From NCBI RefSeq assembly GCF_000341285.1, contig NW_005178468.1:40051-104050 (forward strand): a DNA stretch of 64,000 bases, given 5' to 3'. Made by a program: the position numbers and the translations under genes. The stretch is from Galdieria sulphuraria (lineage: Eukaryota; Rhodophyta; Bangiophyceae; Galdieriales; Galdieriaceae). The notes beneath the pieces are model-generated. The model worked only from the letters and a program-made list of their open reading frames with translations. It was not told the DNA's origin and searched no databases. Within the stretch, counting starts at the first letter, position 1. Each line of letters opens with the position of its first letter. This document shows, piece after piece, positions 30,423 to 41,742 of this stretch.

Positions 30423-32200
30423 ATGAGATGGACTCGATGGAATAGAGAAGTCGAACAACACTTGATTGTGCACCACTCTCAACGTTTGTGGGTAAGTAGG
30501 AAAAGGTCAATACTGGATATAGTTAATAATAGAATGGATTTTGGTTTTCTCCTTGTTATACTTGTTCATTATGTGTAGAGTCTTGAGTCTTTGCTGTTTT
30601 GGTTGTTGGTTGTGATTGTATTGAGTTGGGTCGGCGTCGTTGTAACAAGACAACTATCTTATCCTATTCTTTCTCGTTTCAAGAAATCTAGAAACCTTGA
30701 AGGATTTTTTCATATATCTGATATTCATATGGATCCTCTATATCAACCTACTTGGAGTTTGGAACAAGGTTGGAGTTGCCGTCGTCCTTCACTCCATCTT
30801 TCTGTTAGTGACCAACATAACTTGCGTCCTGTTTGGGAAACTATCCACAATTCCTCCGAATTGGCTTATCCTTTTGGAAGATTGGGATGTGATTCCTCCA
30901 TTTTTCTAGTAGAGTCCATGTTGCAAGCTATGAAGAAAGTTTGTTCCTTCCCTGCCTTTATATTATTTACTGGAGATTTGGTAGGTAAGTTGGAATAATT
31001 GGTTTGCACATCGAGTGGAGTTTCCAATCCCAATACTAGCTCATGAAGTACCTCACAAGTTGCACAAAGAGACCATTCTTCGTTGGTTGGACTTGTATCG
31101 ATATTATTTTCCAAATACTTGTTGGATACCTGTCGTTGTAAGTTGCATATTCATTATATTCATATAATGAATATATGGATTGTGATTAGGGCAATCATGA
31201 TATTTTTATTCCATATAGTGACGATGATGATCGCTTTAGGAATATAGATGATATGGAACGTTATGTTATCCAACAATTGGGCCAATTAGAACAACTCTAT
31301 TTTCAAAACACTAGTTATTCCTTTCAAACTTTAGGTTGTCATAGTTATCACATGATGAATGATGAATTGCGAGTCATCGTTTACAATTCTCTATGGTTTA
31401 CACCTCGTTTTTGGTCGAGTGGGTTATTATCCATAGGAAGGAATGATTCATCGGAACGAGTAGGAATAGATGATGAGATCTGTGAGTCTATGTCATCGTT
31501 GTATTCAGTACAACAGCAACAAATTTGGTTGCGCAAAGAGTTATTCAATGCCATAGGAAAGAAAGTCATTCTAGTTTCTCATATTCCACCGGGTTGGAAA
31601 TCCAGTGAAGAATATAATTGGTGTCCTGTATTTGTGGATTGGTTTGTATCTTTGATGAGAGAATATTCTATCAGGAAGGATATGCTATCTATTCAGTTGT
31701 ATGGAGACCATACGAACGATGAACTTCGAGTGATGACCCAAAAGGACCATTCCCTTCAAGTGATATCCACATTGTTGATACATTCAGGACTTTCTAGTAG
31801 AAGAAGAGTACCTGGAAATCCTAGTTTTCGTTGGGTTGATATAGAAAACCAACAATCACACTCACCTATTCGGGATTATACAGTTTATATATTTCCTTTA
31901 CAACGAATCAATTGGGAATGGAAATGGAAGTCTATGGGAAGAAGTGACCCTTTTTCTTCAATGTCCATGATTCCATGGAAGTTGTTGTATAGATGGAGTG
32001 AGTTGTATAAAGTATCCACCATCGATGCAAAGAATATGGCTGATTGGATAGAAAAACTATCAAAAGACTTTGATACTTTGGAAAACTATGTTTGGGCTCA
32101 AACCATTGGTATGATGGGAAGAAATGGAATGGAATGTACTCTTTGTGATATTTTATATATCGATCAATCCAATCATCAACAATGTTGTCAACCCTCATAA
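30423..32200 (+). CDS. membrane-anchored acid-sphingomyelinase-like metallophosphatase
   Basis: Exons 30423-30491, 30579-30984, 31040-31137 and 31190-32200 give 527 aa. The family includes acid sphingomyelinase and the vacuolar endopolyphosphatase Ppn1. A signal-anchor (LLFWLLVVIVLSWVGVVV) spans residues 28-45, giving a lumenal catalytic domain. Calcineurin-type motifs: FFHISDIHMDPLY, FTGDLVAHE (made by splicing at 30984/31040), PVVGNHD (made by splicing at 31137/31190) and VSHIPPGWKS. The final metal motif, GHTHxDE in relatives, reads GDHTNDE here. Intron 1 is 87 nt, the longest in the window. Substrate cannot be told; polyphosphate or a phosphodiester is likely. Confidence 0.8.
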
Positions 32201-32425
32201 AGTGGGTTCTCTCGTTGCATTCTTTGGTGGGTTTCATGAATCAATTGAAATACTTTTGACTCATTCATATGACAGGATGTACTATAATGTTGCAATATGG
32301 AAATACATTGTTGAAAAGATGAACAAGATAACAACAATGACCTATCATATACATCATAAATGATTCACATACATATCATATATATATATATAACTCTCTC
32401 TCTTTATCCATTGGATACTTTGTAC

Positions 32426-33425
32426 TTACTTACAATGGAGAACCATCACTACGATAAACCTTATCAACCACGTCCAACGTAATGATGAATGATTAGGAAT
32501 ACTTAATAAAACATCCCATATCTTTAACAACTCAGGTAACTCAAACTCTCTACAAAGACACAACTGTAACCATCTTCTAGCAAATAAGGACCAATCAACT
32601 TGATGCCGTTTCAAATGTTGCCATAAAAGAGAATCCCATTGCTTCAAAAGAAGTTCTGCCTATCCATCTCCTATCAATATATCATTCTAGTTGTCACATA
32701 CAAGGCTTACTTGAACCAATGCTTCTTGTAAATAGGAAATATTCTGATACAATGACGCTACAAAAGAACAAAAGAAACTATCAAACGCTATAAAAGCTTC
32801 TAATCCTCAACTTGAGTGCTCTCTTTTTCTATCTATTCATCCACTTACCTGCTTCTCCTTCTTTCTCATCCCAAACCAAACTACCATCCCATAAATATAC
32901 ATACACAAAAGGTGCAACCAATTCATTCATTCCTTGAATATAACCCAATTCTGGATGTTGTTTGGCAAAAAGAAACAACATACGAATCATAGAAGGCTCT
33001 CGTTGGCGGAAAAGATGCCAATCGGGATGCGTTCGACTAGTATCCATACGAATTCTATCCATCAAACGTTGATCGGAAAAGTATTGTTGCCATATACTGT
33101 CTTGAGAAGGGTTAAGGGGATGGTCCACGGTTTCGGAGCAACTATCATCCTTCCACAACTGTTCTGTTGGATATCGACAATATAGGGCAACCCCATCCCA
33201 GTAAGAGTCCGTCCGATGGAAAGCCAACCAATGTCGAATGCAACAACTCCATACTAGAGCACGTAAACCAGCAACTTCAGGTATTCCATACAGTATTATG
33301 TAGGAAGAGATGCGATTGGGATCCTGTTGTAACAAATGAACAAGTTCAACGACTCTCTTTTGTAAAGCAAAAGGTTGATGAGAACAAAGATAAGAAGCAA
33401 TCTTATCCAACGGACTAGTCATCAT
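32426..33425 (-). CDS. TBC1D13-like Rab GTPase-activating protein
   Basis: Exons 33425-32849, 32799-32711 and 32659-32426 (introns 49 and 51 nt) give 299 aa. The TBC catalytic fingers are both present: RIRMDTSRTHPDWHLF (Arg finger, family IxxDxxRT) and GYIQGMNELVAPF (Gln finger, YxQGM). Spliced exons 2-3 supply EAFIAFDSFF and then FARRWLQLCLCREFELPELLKIWDVLL, matching TBC1D13 FAFRWLTLLLSQEF.LPDVIRIWDSLF. The C-terminus ends soon after, at a stop directly followed by GTAAGTAAGT, so a further short exon in 32200-32400 is possible. Start: the ATG at 33425; the frame has only a TTG further upstream. Start codons of this gene and mS29 are 76 bp apart. Confidence 0.85.
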
Positions 33426-33501
33426 GATCGTCGTTTCCAAAATGAGAATGGCGATGATGGATCATTGTGAATAAGGATTCTTCTTATTCTTATTTAACGA
33501 T

Positions 33502-34820
33502 ATGGCGACTAGGGTTATGAAAGTGGTTACTAAAAATTGGAAACCATCACCTTTCGTTAGTCTACAAGAATGGAGAAGAAGAACACTATGCAGCAACGTT
33601 CCTACGACAAGCACATCCTCTCGAGGCAAGTTAAAGTTGCCTCTTTTGGATGAAAAGAAAAGAGTCGCAGAACAAAACGCGGGTTTTTTGGACTTGAAGT
33701 TGATTCCAGAAGACTTGCCAAGATTGGTTGATATACGGTATCACGACTTGAAAGAGAACTTTTTCTTGATGACTCGTCCTTCTGATCTCCACGTCATCAA
33801 CTATTTGAAACTTGCTCAAGAGGAAAATCTTTCAAAAGGAGATTCATTGGCAAAAAAGAAAGTAGGACTGGTAAGTATTCCTTGGGATACTTTGGAATGG
33901 GCTAGAATGAGAAGCAGTTGTTAGATGGTAGACCAGGGGTAGGGAAGAGCACCACGTTGCTAAGAGCTGTGCACTGGTGTCGTCGGAATGACTGGTTGGT
34001 TATGTATATGCCTCGTCTATTTGATATTTTGAACGCATCATCTTCTCTTATATTGTCCCAGCCCGGAACAGAGAAGACCGATCCTTGGGTAGACTGTCTT
34101 CACGTGGATCGTCCGGTGGAAGCTTTCAAGGCAGTACAGAATATGTTGAAAGCACATATTACTCAATTATCCAAAATACCTTTGAGATTGCCTTCGAATG
34201 ATGATTCAGTAGAAAATGGAAACAATTTAGCTGAATGGTTGCAATCAGGAATCAAACAATATCAACATCATATGAAGTTGGAGGATGAAAAGACGGCAGG
34301 AAGAGTTATAACCGATGTCTATTTAGGCCTTGTGGAACAACTCAAACAGGTAACCGAATATCCCGTTGCGTTGATATTAGATGAATATAATTTTGTATAT
34401 GGACTATCCCCTTTTCGAGATCAAGTGAGAAGGAGATTTCATGCTTCTGCGTTTCGAATGATGTGGCCTTTATTAGACTTTGAAAAGTTGGGTCAGTCAC
34501 TTGCCAATGGTTTGGTGTTGGCTGCAACTTGTCGTTCTTTGATGCCTTATAAGATAAGACGGAAGTTGATTGCACAATGTTCCCATTTCCCTTTGACATT
34601 GGAACAACGCAATGATCAAACAGGTGAAGAGCAAATGAAAGCATTGGAGCCCTATCGAGTGTATGTGGAACCCTTTCAGTTGGATGAAGTCAAACAGTTT
34701 CTTGCTTTGTATGAGCAATCCGAATTTATTCAACAACACTCGGAGTCGGAGTATATTCGAGCCTATTTGAAAAGTGGAGGTGAAATGGACAAGTTGCATC
34801 GTCTTTGTTGGACATTGTGA
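33502..34820 (+). CDS. DAP3: mitochondrial ribosomal protein mS29 (DAP3)
   Basis: Two exons (33502-33870 and 33918-34820) give 423 aa. mS29 is a GTP-binding protein of the mitochondrial small subunit, at the subunit interface. A presequence (MATRVMKVVTKNW...) precedes the domain. The P-loop is LLDGRPGVGKSTTLLRAVHWCRRNDWLVMYMP (GEKGTGKT in animals). Later marks are VALILDEYNFVYG (Walker B) and LEPYRVYVEPFQLDEVKQFLALYEQ, aligning with [27 protein letters not shown]. The acceptor is a tandem AAGCAG, so two products differing by one Gln are possible. Confidence 0.9.
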
Positions 34821-35118
34821 AGATTCCTTTCTCTCTCTCTTTCTCTCTTTGTAAACAATCGTCATAAATAATATATCGATATCTTTCGAATATGAGCTAT
34901 AACAGTCATCGACTTGTTGATCTTTTTAAAAGATAAATCATTCGTAGAAAGTCTTATGCAACTTGCAAAAGGTTGTTTCTATGCAGTTCCATGGGACATT
35001 ATGAGCAATGTATTTACGACAGGGAAGGAGAACTCTTCTTCCCATCACCTATTGAAAATGAAGAAATACACAAATATATCCCTGTTGACAAGTATTTACA
35101 ATCCAATTTCAAATTGTG

Positions 35119-36681
35119 ATGAATGAATTTGGTTCAACGACTAAGAGAATGGAAGATGAATATGAGGACGGTTCAGAAATAGGTTATATAGATAGGGCAG
35201 CAGAGTCCACTTTAGAACAGCATAGAAAAGTGTTGGAAGAATTTGAAAGAAAACGAGAAGCTCGTGGTATTCTGTTACCGACTGATGACGTCCAAGTTAG
35301 GAAAGAACTTCGAAAGCGACAAGTACCAGTAACACTATTTGGAGAGGACGCTTATGATAGAAGAGAACGACTAAGGCTTATATTAGCCCTTGAATTGGAA
35401 AAAGCAGAGAAAGAGTCCGACGAAACGCAAGTGATTCCGGAAGGTCCCAAGTTGGGAGATGATAAACAGACAGAAACATTTTATACAGAAGGAACGGCTC
35501 GATTAAGGGCAGCGAGAAAGGAAATCTGTTTGCATTCCTTGAAATGTGCTCGAGAAAGGGTATCGCAAGAAAAGAGAAGAGTCCGTGCTCTGAAAGCCTT
35601 TTCAGAACAAAGGAATGATATGGACGACGAAGACTTTTCTTTGGCCCATTCTTGGCAAGAGAAGCGAAAAGAGTTTATAAAGTCCGCACAATTTATGAGC
35701 GTTCTTTCTAGTCAGTTTGGAGACGAACGTCCTCTTACAGGTATTCGATTTGCACCAACCCATCAAATATTAGCAACTTGTTCTTGGAGCGGTGTCATTC
35801 GGTTATGGAACGTTTCTGATTGCAATGAAGTAGGAGTTTTACGAGGACATTCGGAACGTGTATCTTCGATAGCTTTTTCACCCCATGTTTCTTCTTCCTA
35901 TCTTTTGGCAAGTGCTTCTGCAGATAACAACGTTCGTCTTTGGTCCATTGACTGTGATAACTACTCTCTGACTAAAACAACTGTTCTTCGTGGACATTCT
36001 GCAAGAGTGACTAGTGTTGAGTATCATCCACTCGGCAAATATTTAGCGACAGCCTCGTTTGATCATACTTGGAGACTGTGGGATGTGGAAACTAGGAAAG
36101 AACTTTTAGTCCAAGAAGGTCATTCTAAACCTCTATACAAAGTATCATTTCAAGTGGATGGTTCTCTTGCTATATCTGCAGGTGCTGACTGTGGTGCCCG
36201 ATTGTGGGATCTTCGTACGGGAAGAAGTATTGCATCTTTTCTAGGTCATGGTAAGCCCATTTTAACGGTCGATTGCTCTCCAGATGGATATCATTTTGCA
36301 ACGGGTAGTGAAGACCACTCTATTCGAATATGGGATATTAGGAAGAAGCGATGTGTGTATACAATACCTGCACATTCTGCGTTAGTATCACATGTAGAAT
36401 TCCATAAAAATGGTCACTTTTTGTTATCCAGTTCATTCGATAACAGTTGCAAGTTATGGAGTACACAGGGATGGGTATTGATAAAGGCATTAATAGATCA
36501 CGAAGATAAGGTGATGTGCTGCAATTCTACAAGCGATGGTCAATATATTGCAAGCTGTTGTTTTGACCGTACTTGGAAGCTCTGGGGTGTCGAGAATTGG
36601 GCACAAGAGAAGGAAGAAGGAGAGGAAGCTCCCTTGTTGCTCAACGGGATGGAGGATGAGAGAATGGAGATATCTCATTGA
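35119..36681 (+). CDS. PRPF4: U4/U6 snRNP protein PRP4 (WD40)
   Basis: 520 aa, no intron. PRP4 stabilises the U4/U6 di-snRNP. The N-terminal SFM splicing-factor motif is intact: LLPTDDVQVRKELRKRQVP followed by VTLFGEDAYDRRERLRLIL (residues 55-95). A charged helical linker follows and then seven WD40 repeats from about residue 200, each with the GH...WD pattern (for example LRGHSERVSSIAFSP, FDHTWRLWDVETRKE, GADCGARLWDLRTGRS, SEDHSIRIWDIRKK). The first in-frame ATG is used; a GTG one codon upstream is not a eukaryotic start. An intronless gene for a spliceosome part is unremarkable here. Confidence 0.95.
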   Translation: MNEFGSTTKRMEDEYEDGSEIGYIDRAAESTLEQHRKVLEEFERKREARGILLPTDDVQVRKELRKRQVPVTLFGEDAYDRRERLRLILALELEKAEKESDETQVIPEGPKLGDDKQTETFYTEGTARLRAARKEICLHSLKCARERVSQEKRRVRALKAFSEQRNDMDDEDFSLAHSWQEKRKEFIKSAQFMSVLSSQFGDERPLTGIRFAPTHQILATCSWSGVIRLWNVSDCNEVGVLRGHSERVSSIAFSPHVSSSYLLASASADNNVRLWSIDCDNYSLTKTTVLRGHSARVTSVEYHPLGKYLATASFDHTWRLWDVETRKELLVQEGHSKPLYKVSFQVDGSLAISAGADCGARLWDLRTGRSIASFLGHGKPILTVDCSPDGYHFATGSEDHSIRIWDIRKKRCVYTIPAHSALVSHVEFHKNGHFLLSSSFDNSCKLWSTQGWVLIKALIDHEDKVMCCNSTSDGQYIASCCFDRTWKLWGVENWAQEKEEGEEAPLLLNGMEDERMEISH

Positions 36682-36803
36682 CCAAGTTTACCTGGATGAA
36701 CATATTGAATACTATTTCCTGTCTTCACTAGTTGTGTGGATTGTCAGCATAGAAAGAGGCACCTCTCACGAAGAAGCAGCTTTTAGCAATGGCCGTATAT
36801 TTT

Positions 36804-37055
36804 CTATTCTTTCCTTTTTGTGACTGGCTCTCCTTTAGCTTCTCTTTGTGCAAACCAAACGAATGCAAGTACGAGGGCGTTGAGGGTCAAAACAGCCAAT
36901 AAAGCAGAAGAGTAGACACTATTTTTGATACCGAACAAAGGAACGTGATTAGTCCTTACATAGAAAAATACAAAGAGAGGAAGTGTTATGATAAACACAA
37001 TAAAGAATAGTAAAAATAGAGGAAACTTGTCACTTTGAGAATCCCAAAAAGGCAT
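36804..37055 (-). CDS. VMA21: V-ATPase assembly factor VMA21
   Basis: 83 aa, no intron. VMA21 is an ER membrane chaperone for the V-ATPase Vo sector. Two membrane helices are visible: FPLFLLFFIVFIITLPLFVFF (residues 11-31) and SALLAVLTLNALVLAFVWFA (about 50-69), joined by a short loop with NSVYSS, as in the family (..DsY.yaAivAv.avh.vla.Fvy.A..E). The tail ends TKRKE, a Lys-rich C-terminus like the di-lysine ER retrieval signal of yeast Vma21. Length and topology fit well; sequence identity is low, so some caution remains. Confidence 0.72.
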   Translation of the reverse strand: MPFWDSQSDKFPLFLLFFIVFIITLPLFVFFYVRTNHVPLFGIKNSVYSSALLAVLTLNALVLAFVWFAQREAKGEPVTKRKE

Positions 37056-37306
37056 TGTTATGCAAATGATTTTTATTCATCCACACCACTTTTTCACAAA
37101 AAGGAAACAAATATCATAGCACAAAAGAAATACATTTGTCGAAACTAACTCCGAATCAAAAAAAGACTTTCAAAAGAGATAATACATCGATCACTCCTTT
37201 GTATAAACATGTGTGCATTTTGTGCTCTACAAGTATATTGTCTCCAAACTGACATAAGAAAGACAACGCCACAAACAAATGAATTACAAGACACTCTACA
37301 ACCAGA

Positions 37307-39181
37307 TTAAAACCAGGCACTATCCTTGTTCACACTTTCACTGTTGTTAAAGTTTCGGTAATGGTCATTCATATGACTATCATTCCTCCTTCCAGAATTG
37401 AATGTTTTGCGCTCCACACGAGAATTGTTTTCTCGTCGAAAGTCTTTTCCACCAAACCGTCCCCGACCACCTCGTCGAGCGTTCATCTGTGCTCGTTCTG
37501 CCATATCCTCCAACCATATAGGAACCTCTTGTCCCGACTCAATGAGAATATCAATTAAAGACCTTGCAATACCAATGTTGTTGTCATTCAGAAATGCAGT
37601 CGCTAAACCGGAATTTCCAGCTCGACCAGTACGACCAATACGATGAACATAATCATCTACATCGGTTGGCATATCAAAATTGACAACATGCGTGACGTTA
37701 GGAATATCAAGGCCTCGAGCTGCAACATCCGTTGCAACGAGTATCGGTGTCCTTCCCGTACGAAAAGAATGCAAAGCTTCTTCTCGTTCTACCTGGGAAC
37801 GATCTCCGTGAATAGAAATGGCAGGATAACCTTTCCTGGTTAGAAAATATTCCAACTCGTCAGCGCCTCTTTTCGTTTGCATAAATATCAATGTGAGACC
37901 CGAAACAGTATCAATCAAATTCAAAAGAAAATCTCTCTTTTCATGTTCTTCTACTCTTTCTAATCTTTGAAGAATAAAGTCTGTAGTTGAACCAACACGA
38001 CCAACTGCTAAAAATATATAATCATATAGAAAATCACTCGCTAAGCGTTGAATTTCTTTAGGAAATGTTGCAGAAAACATCAATGTTTGTCTTTCTCCTG
38101 TTGTTGGCATATCTGTGCGTTCAACTATTTGACGTATTTGTGGCTCAAAGCCCATATCAAGCATGCGATCAGCTTCATCAAGTATCAAAAATTTAATATT
38201 CATCAAAGAAATTTTGCCCCTTTCTATCATATCCACAAGTCTTCCAGGCGTAGCAACAAGAATATCGCAACCCTTTGCAACAGATTCGAACTGTATACGG
38301 ATATTAATACCTCCATAAATCACACAAGGAATAATTCCAGTACAGTAACAAAATTTTCTTGCTTCTTGATAGATTTGCATAGCCAGTTCTCTCGTAGGAG
38401 CTAGGACAAGAGTAGTCGGAAATTGAATTTTACTGTAACCCCTATCAAGGGGTTTTTCAGGTACGGGTGCTGGTCCTCCCATTTTCAACATATTGTGAAT
38501 TGTAGGAAGAAGAAAAGCAGCAGTCTTTCCAGAGCCTGTTTGAGCACAAGCCATCATATCTCTGCCATTCAAAATAACAGGAATAGCGTTCTTTTGCACC
38601 GGAGTTGGCTTTAAATAATTTGACAGCTTCACGTTTGTCAAAATTCTCGAGTGTAAATTGCTTTCATCAAAGCTAAGAACTTCGTCAGGACAGTCACTAC
38701 CCGATATTTCTACTGGAATATCATCATAATGATCGAAATTTATACCAGTTGTCGTGCCTGGTTCAATATCTTCATCTTGAAAATGATTATTTTCGTTACC
38801 CTTGAAAGGGTCTGCATAAAACCGCTCCTTTCCAGTAAAGTCTTTCCATTCTCTGTTGTTTCTGTTGAAGAATTGCCTGCGGTTTGGCTCCCCGCGTTCA
38901 CCAAAACCACTTCTGTAACCGTTTTCTTTGGAGGGAAAACGCTTCATAGGGCGGCCTTCCGTTCTCCTGTCTGTAAAGGTTCTGCTTCTCGACTCGTCAC
39001 GAAAGCTTTCACGTCCAAAGTTCCGACCAGAACCACTGGTGAAGTTGCTCTTAGGAAAAGATAGTCTGTCATATTTGTCCTCTTCTCCAATACGTCTCTC
39101 TCTTCTTAAGTGTGGTGGAATATATTTTCTAGTAGACTCATTTGCTGAATTATTTCGAGTACCATAAGCATCCTGCGTCAT
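37307..39181 (-). CDS. DED1: DEAD-box RNA helicase, DDX3/DED1 type
   Basis: 624 aa, no intron. DED1/DDX3 unwinds mRNA leaders during translation initiation. The N-terminal signature [12 protein letters not shown] is that of the DED1/DDX3 subfamily. All helicase motifs are visible: [35 protein letters not shown] (Q and I), PTRELA (Ia), TPGRLVD (Ib), DEAD (II), MFSATFP (III), [12 protein letters not shown] (IV), [13 protein letters not shown] (V) and [11 protein letters not shown] (VI). Both ends are Arg/Gly/Asn-rich. The ATG at 39181 is the first ATG in frame. Confidence 0.97.
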   Translation of the reverse strand: MTQDAYGTRNNSANESTRKYIPPHLRRERRIGEEDKYDRLSFPKSNFTSGSGRNFGRESFRDESRSRTFTDRRTEGRPMKRFPSKENGYRSGFGERGEPNRRQFFNRNNREWKDFTGKERFYADPFKGNENNHFQDEDIEPGTTTGINFDHYDDIPVEISGSDCPDEVLSFDESNLHSRILTNVKLSNYLKPTPVQKNAIPVILNGRDMMACAQTGSGKTAAFLLPTIHNMLKMGGPAPVPEKPLDRGYSKIQFPTTLVLAPTRELAMQIYQEARKFCYCTGIIPCVIYGGINIRIQFESVAKGCDILVATPGRLVDMIERGKISLMNIKFLILDEADRMLDMGFEPQIRQIVERTDMPTTGERQTLMFSATFPKEIQRLASDFLYDYIFLAVGRVGSTTDFILQRLERVEEHEKRDFLLNLIDTVSGLTLIFMQTKRGADELEYFLTRKGYPAISIHGDRSQVEREEALHSFRTGRTPILVATDVAARGLDIPNVTHVVNFDMPTDVDDYVHRIGRTGRAGNSGLATAFLNDNNIGIARSLIDILIESGQEVPIWLEDMAERAQMNARRGGRGRFGGKDFRRENNSRVERKTFNSGRRNDSHMNDHYRNFNNSESVNKDSAWF

Positions 39182-39350
39182 AATCAACAAGAATTTCTGT
39201 AGCCAAGTGAAAAAATTTTAATCCCGACGAAAGGCGCCGGTCATCATTTCGATGTAATTGCGCGCCAACAAATGGATTGCCACACAATGTCGACACAAAT
39301 GTATAAAAGTTATTGAATGTTTCATTTATACAATTAAGTGTTGTCATTCC

Positions 39351-41307
39351 TTAAAAATAGTCAACTGCTCTTGGTCTCTGAATAGCTTTCGAGTTGTTGA
39401 CAGCTGTTTTCTTGTCTTGAGATTTGGGTCGAACATAGAGCAAGGAATCTTCGGGGAGCTCGTTTGTTTCCACAAACTCTTCCTCTTCACTATCTTCATC
39501 AAATATAGCTCGAAACAACTCTGTGCTGGGTCGCTCAGACCGAAGTCGTAGAAATTCGCTATTTATCAAGCTTGTTTCTTCTTTCTCTTCATCCATAGTG
39601 TCGGCCTTTATATCATCTCTTTGCGACTTATCTTCCGTCTTTTGGTCGACGGATTTTTCGGTTTCGAAAACCGGAAGTTCAGAATATATACGACTTGTTG
39701 TTCGTTTGGATGTTTCCCCTGTGACAGTAGGTTGAGGAACGTTGAAACGCTTGCAAAGCAACCTTGAAGGTTGCCAGAATCGTATCTCGCGCTTCGATTG
39801 ACCCACGGGAAGTCCTTGAGATTTCCTTGTATCTTCCAAAACTTTGGAATGAGTCTCTTGAGATGCCCTGTTATTATTATCTTCACTTGAGCTGGTAAAC
39901 CTTTCTGTCATCGACTTATTCAGTTTGTCCAGAATCTCCTTAGACAACCCCGTTGTAGGTCCTTTGGAATTATCCACCAGTTGTTGTTCACCGGTATCTG
40001 TCAGATCAACTTTCTTTTTTGGTCCACTTACACTTATAAGTGACTCTCCAAGGAGAATGCGACGATCTGCTGCATTTTTGACGCTTGAAAGTAAACGCTT
40101 TGTAGTCTGAATACCACATGTGCTTGTATTGTAGGCATACTTGTCCTTATCTGGACAGAAACGAAAATCATACATTTCGGGAACTGTCGGAGCCGAATAA
40201 ACTTTTCTCTTCTTTTGTTCATTAGCCATATGAAATTGAAGTTTACCTGCCAAGAAGGCATCATTGCTTGATGGTTTATCTACTTCCTTGAAATCATCTG
40301 CTCCTTTTTTAGACAGCTTTGCTCGTTTTTCGACGGCGTCTTGTATACTTTGTAAATAATCTTCCTGCTGGTTGTCGAATACATCATATTCGTCATCATC
40401 TTCTTCTAGATAACTGATTGACTGTGTTTGGTACAGCAACCCTTGAGTCGTTTCGCGTTTTGGTCCCTTCCAATCTAATATATTCTCTGTGTTGTATCCT
40501 ATTCCTGAAATATCATCTTCGCTACGTAACGAATCTACTCGCCAAGACACCTGATGACTTTTCAAAGGCAATTCAGGACCATATACCTTCACAACCGGTG
40601 CATTTTTCACGTTTCCTTCTTCTCCTATTACACGAGTATCTCTCCAACCTAACTTTCTTAACATCTGAAATCCTAGCGAGAAACTTTCTGGTGAAACTTG
40701 CAAAATATCTTCAGAAAAGAGTTGAGAAGAAGCTCCTTCAAAGGCTCCTTTCTTGGATTGTCTAGAAGCTCTGTGGCTTTCGTGATTTCCCAAACAACCA
40801 AAATAAGGCTTTACATCTAACGGAAATCCACCAATAGAAAATATTGGATCATCGTCTTCAACGTCCTCTTCATCGATGAGTCCTTCTAGTCGATTTCTAG
40901 GTTCTTGTCTGGCTCGTTTCGTTCGAGAAGAATAAAAAGAAGAAGGAGTCCTATAATACGTTGACAAAAAATTTTATATCAGTGATGACGGGTTTGATAG
41001 ATAAGTGGCTATCCATACCATCCTTCCTTGGAGCCTACAGAGTTGAAATAGCCTGCTGAGAAACCTCCTTTGAAAGCTCCATGTAACCTTTGACGACCAT
41101 TCTCATCTCTCACTTGCTGAAAGAATTCGAGGGTTGGCGCTATCCTTGAAAATAAACAAGTTCAGCTAAGCGTATTTAGGAAAGAGTGAGCTTGCTATAC
41201 TTTTGAGACTGGGACTGCTTTGGTGGTACCTGGTCCTCGTCAAAAGGTGTTCCAGTAAGCACCCAATCACCAGTTCGTTTTGCTTCGTGCCTGGGAACTT
41301 GCTGCAT
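39351..41307 (-). CDS. GPATCH1: GPATCH1/TOUGH-type G-patch protein
   Basis: Exons 41307-41201, 41144-41019 and 40950-39351 (introns 56 and 68 nt) give 610 aa. GPATCH1 (plant TOUGH) associates with late spliceosomes. The DUF1604 N-domain is restored by splicing: [40 protein letters not shown] then TPSSFYSSR, a near-exact family block. The G-patch follows ([17 protein letters not shown], residues about 170-190), weaker than usual. The rest is charged and disordered with many acidic clusters; the end is RPRAVDYF. The upstream exons are needed: the third exon alone has no conserved start. Confidence 0.9.
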
Positions 41308-41742
41308 TTTAGACTATTGGTATATATTTACAGTTGATGGCAGCAAACAGGGCAGCATTCAAGCCTCGACAATTTTATTGTGATTCCCAAAAGGATGACA
41401 TTATCAGATATTTTTACAGACGATCGAACTACTTTCCAAGTTGTTTAGTAAGAAATGGAGTTGAAGCCTTTGCTTTTCAACTTACCATTTCTATTGAAAT
41501 ATGAAATGTTGCTTGGTGAATTTATTTATCAGTCTTTGTTATATGCAACTTTCAAATGACATTAAAGCCAACGTTCGACTTTAGAAATGACTCGATATTC
41601 AAATGGATAAGTTTGTTTTGTACTATTCGGTTTTACTTAAAACATTTGAGATTCGTTGCTATAGAACGAAAATCCTTTTTACAGCAACAACAATTATAAG
41701 AACAACTCCATCTTTCCAATTGGTTTTGCCATCTTGTCCAAC
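41308..41742. other. 435-bp divergent intergenic region
   Basis: It separates the start codons of GPATCH1 and TRAPPC13. No long frame, repeat or RNA gene is visible. Confidence 0.4.

Noticed and set aside
31138-31189. palindromic TATTCATTATA/ATGAATATA sequence as a regulatory hairpin
   Set aside because: It lies inside a 52-nt intron of the metallophosphatase gene and is explained by A/T-rich intron sequence.
34914-35126. 70-codon frame upstream of PRP4
   Set aside because: No ATG at its start (TTG), no motif, and it overlaps the PRP4 start.
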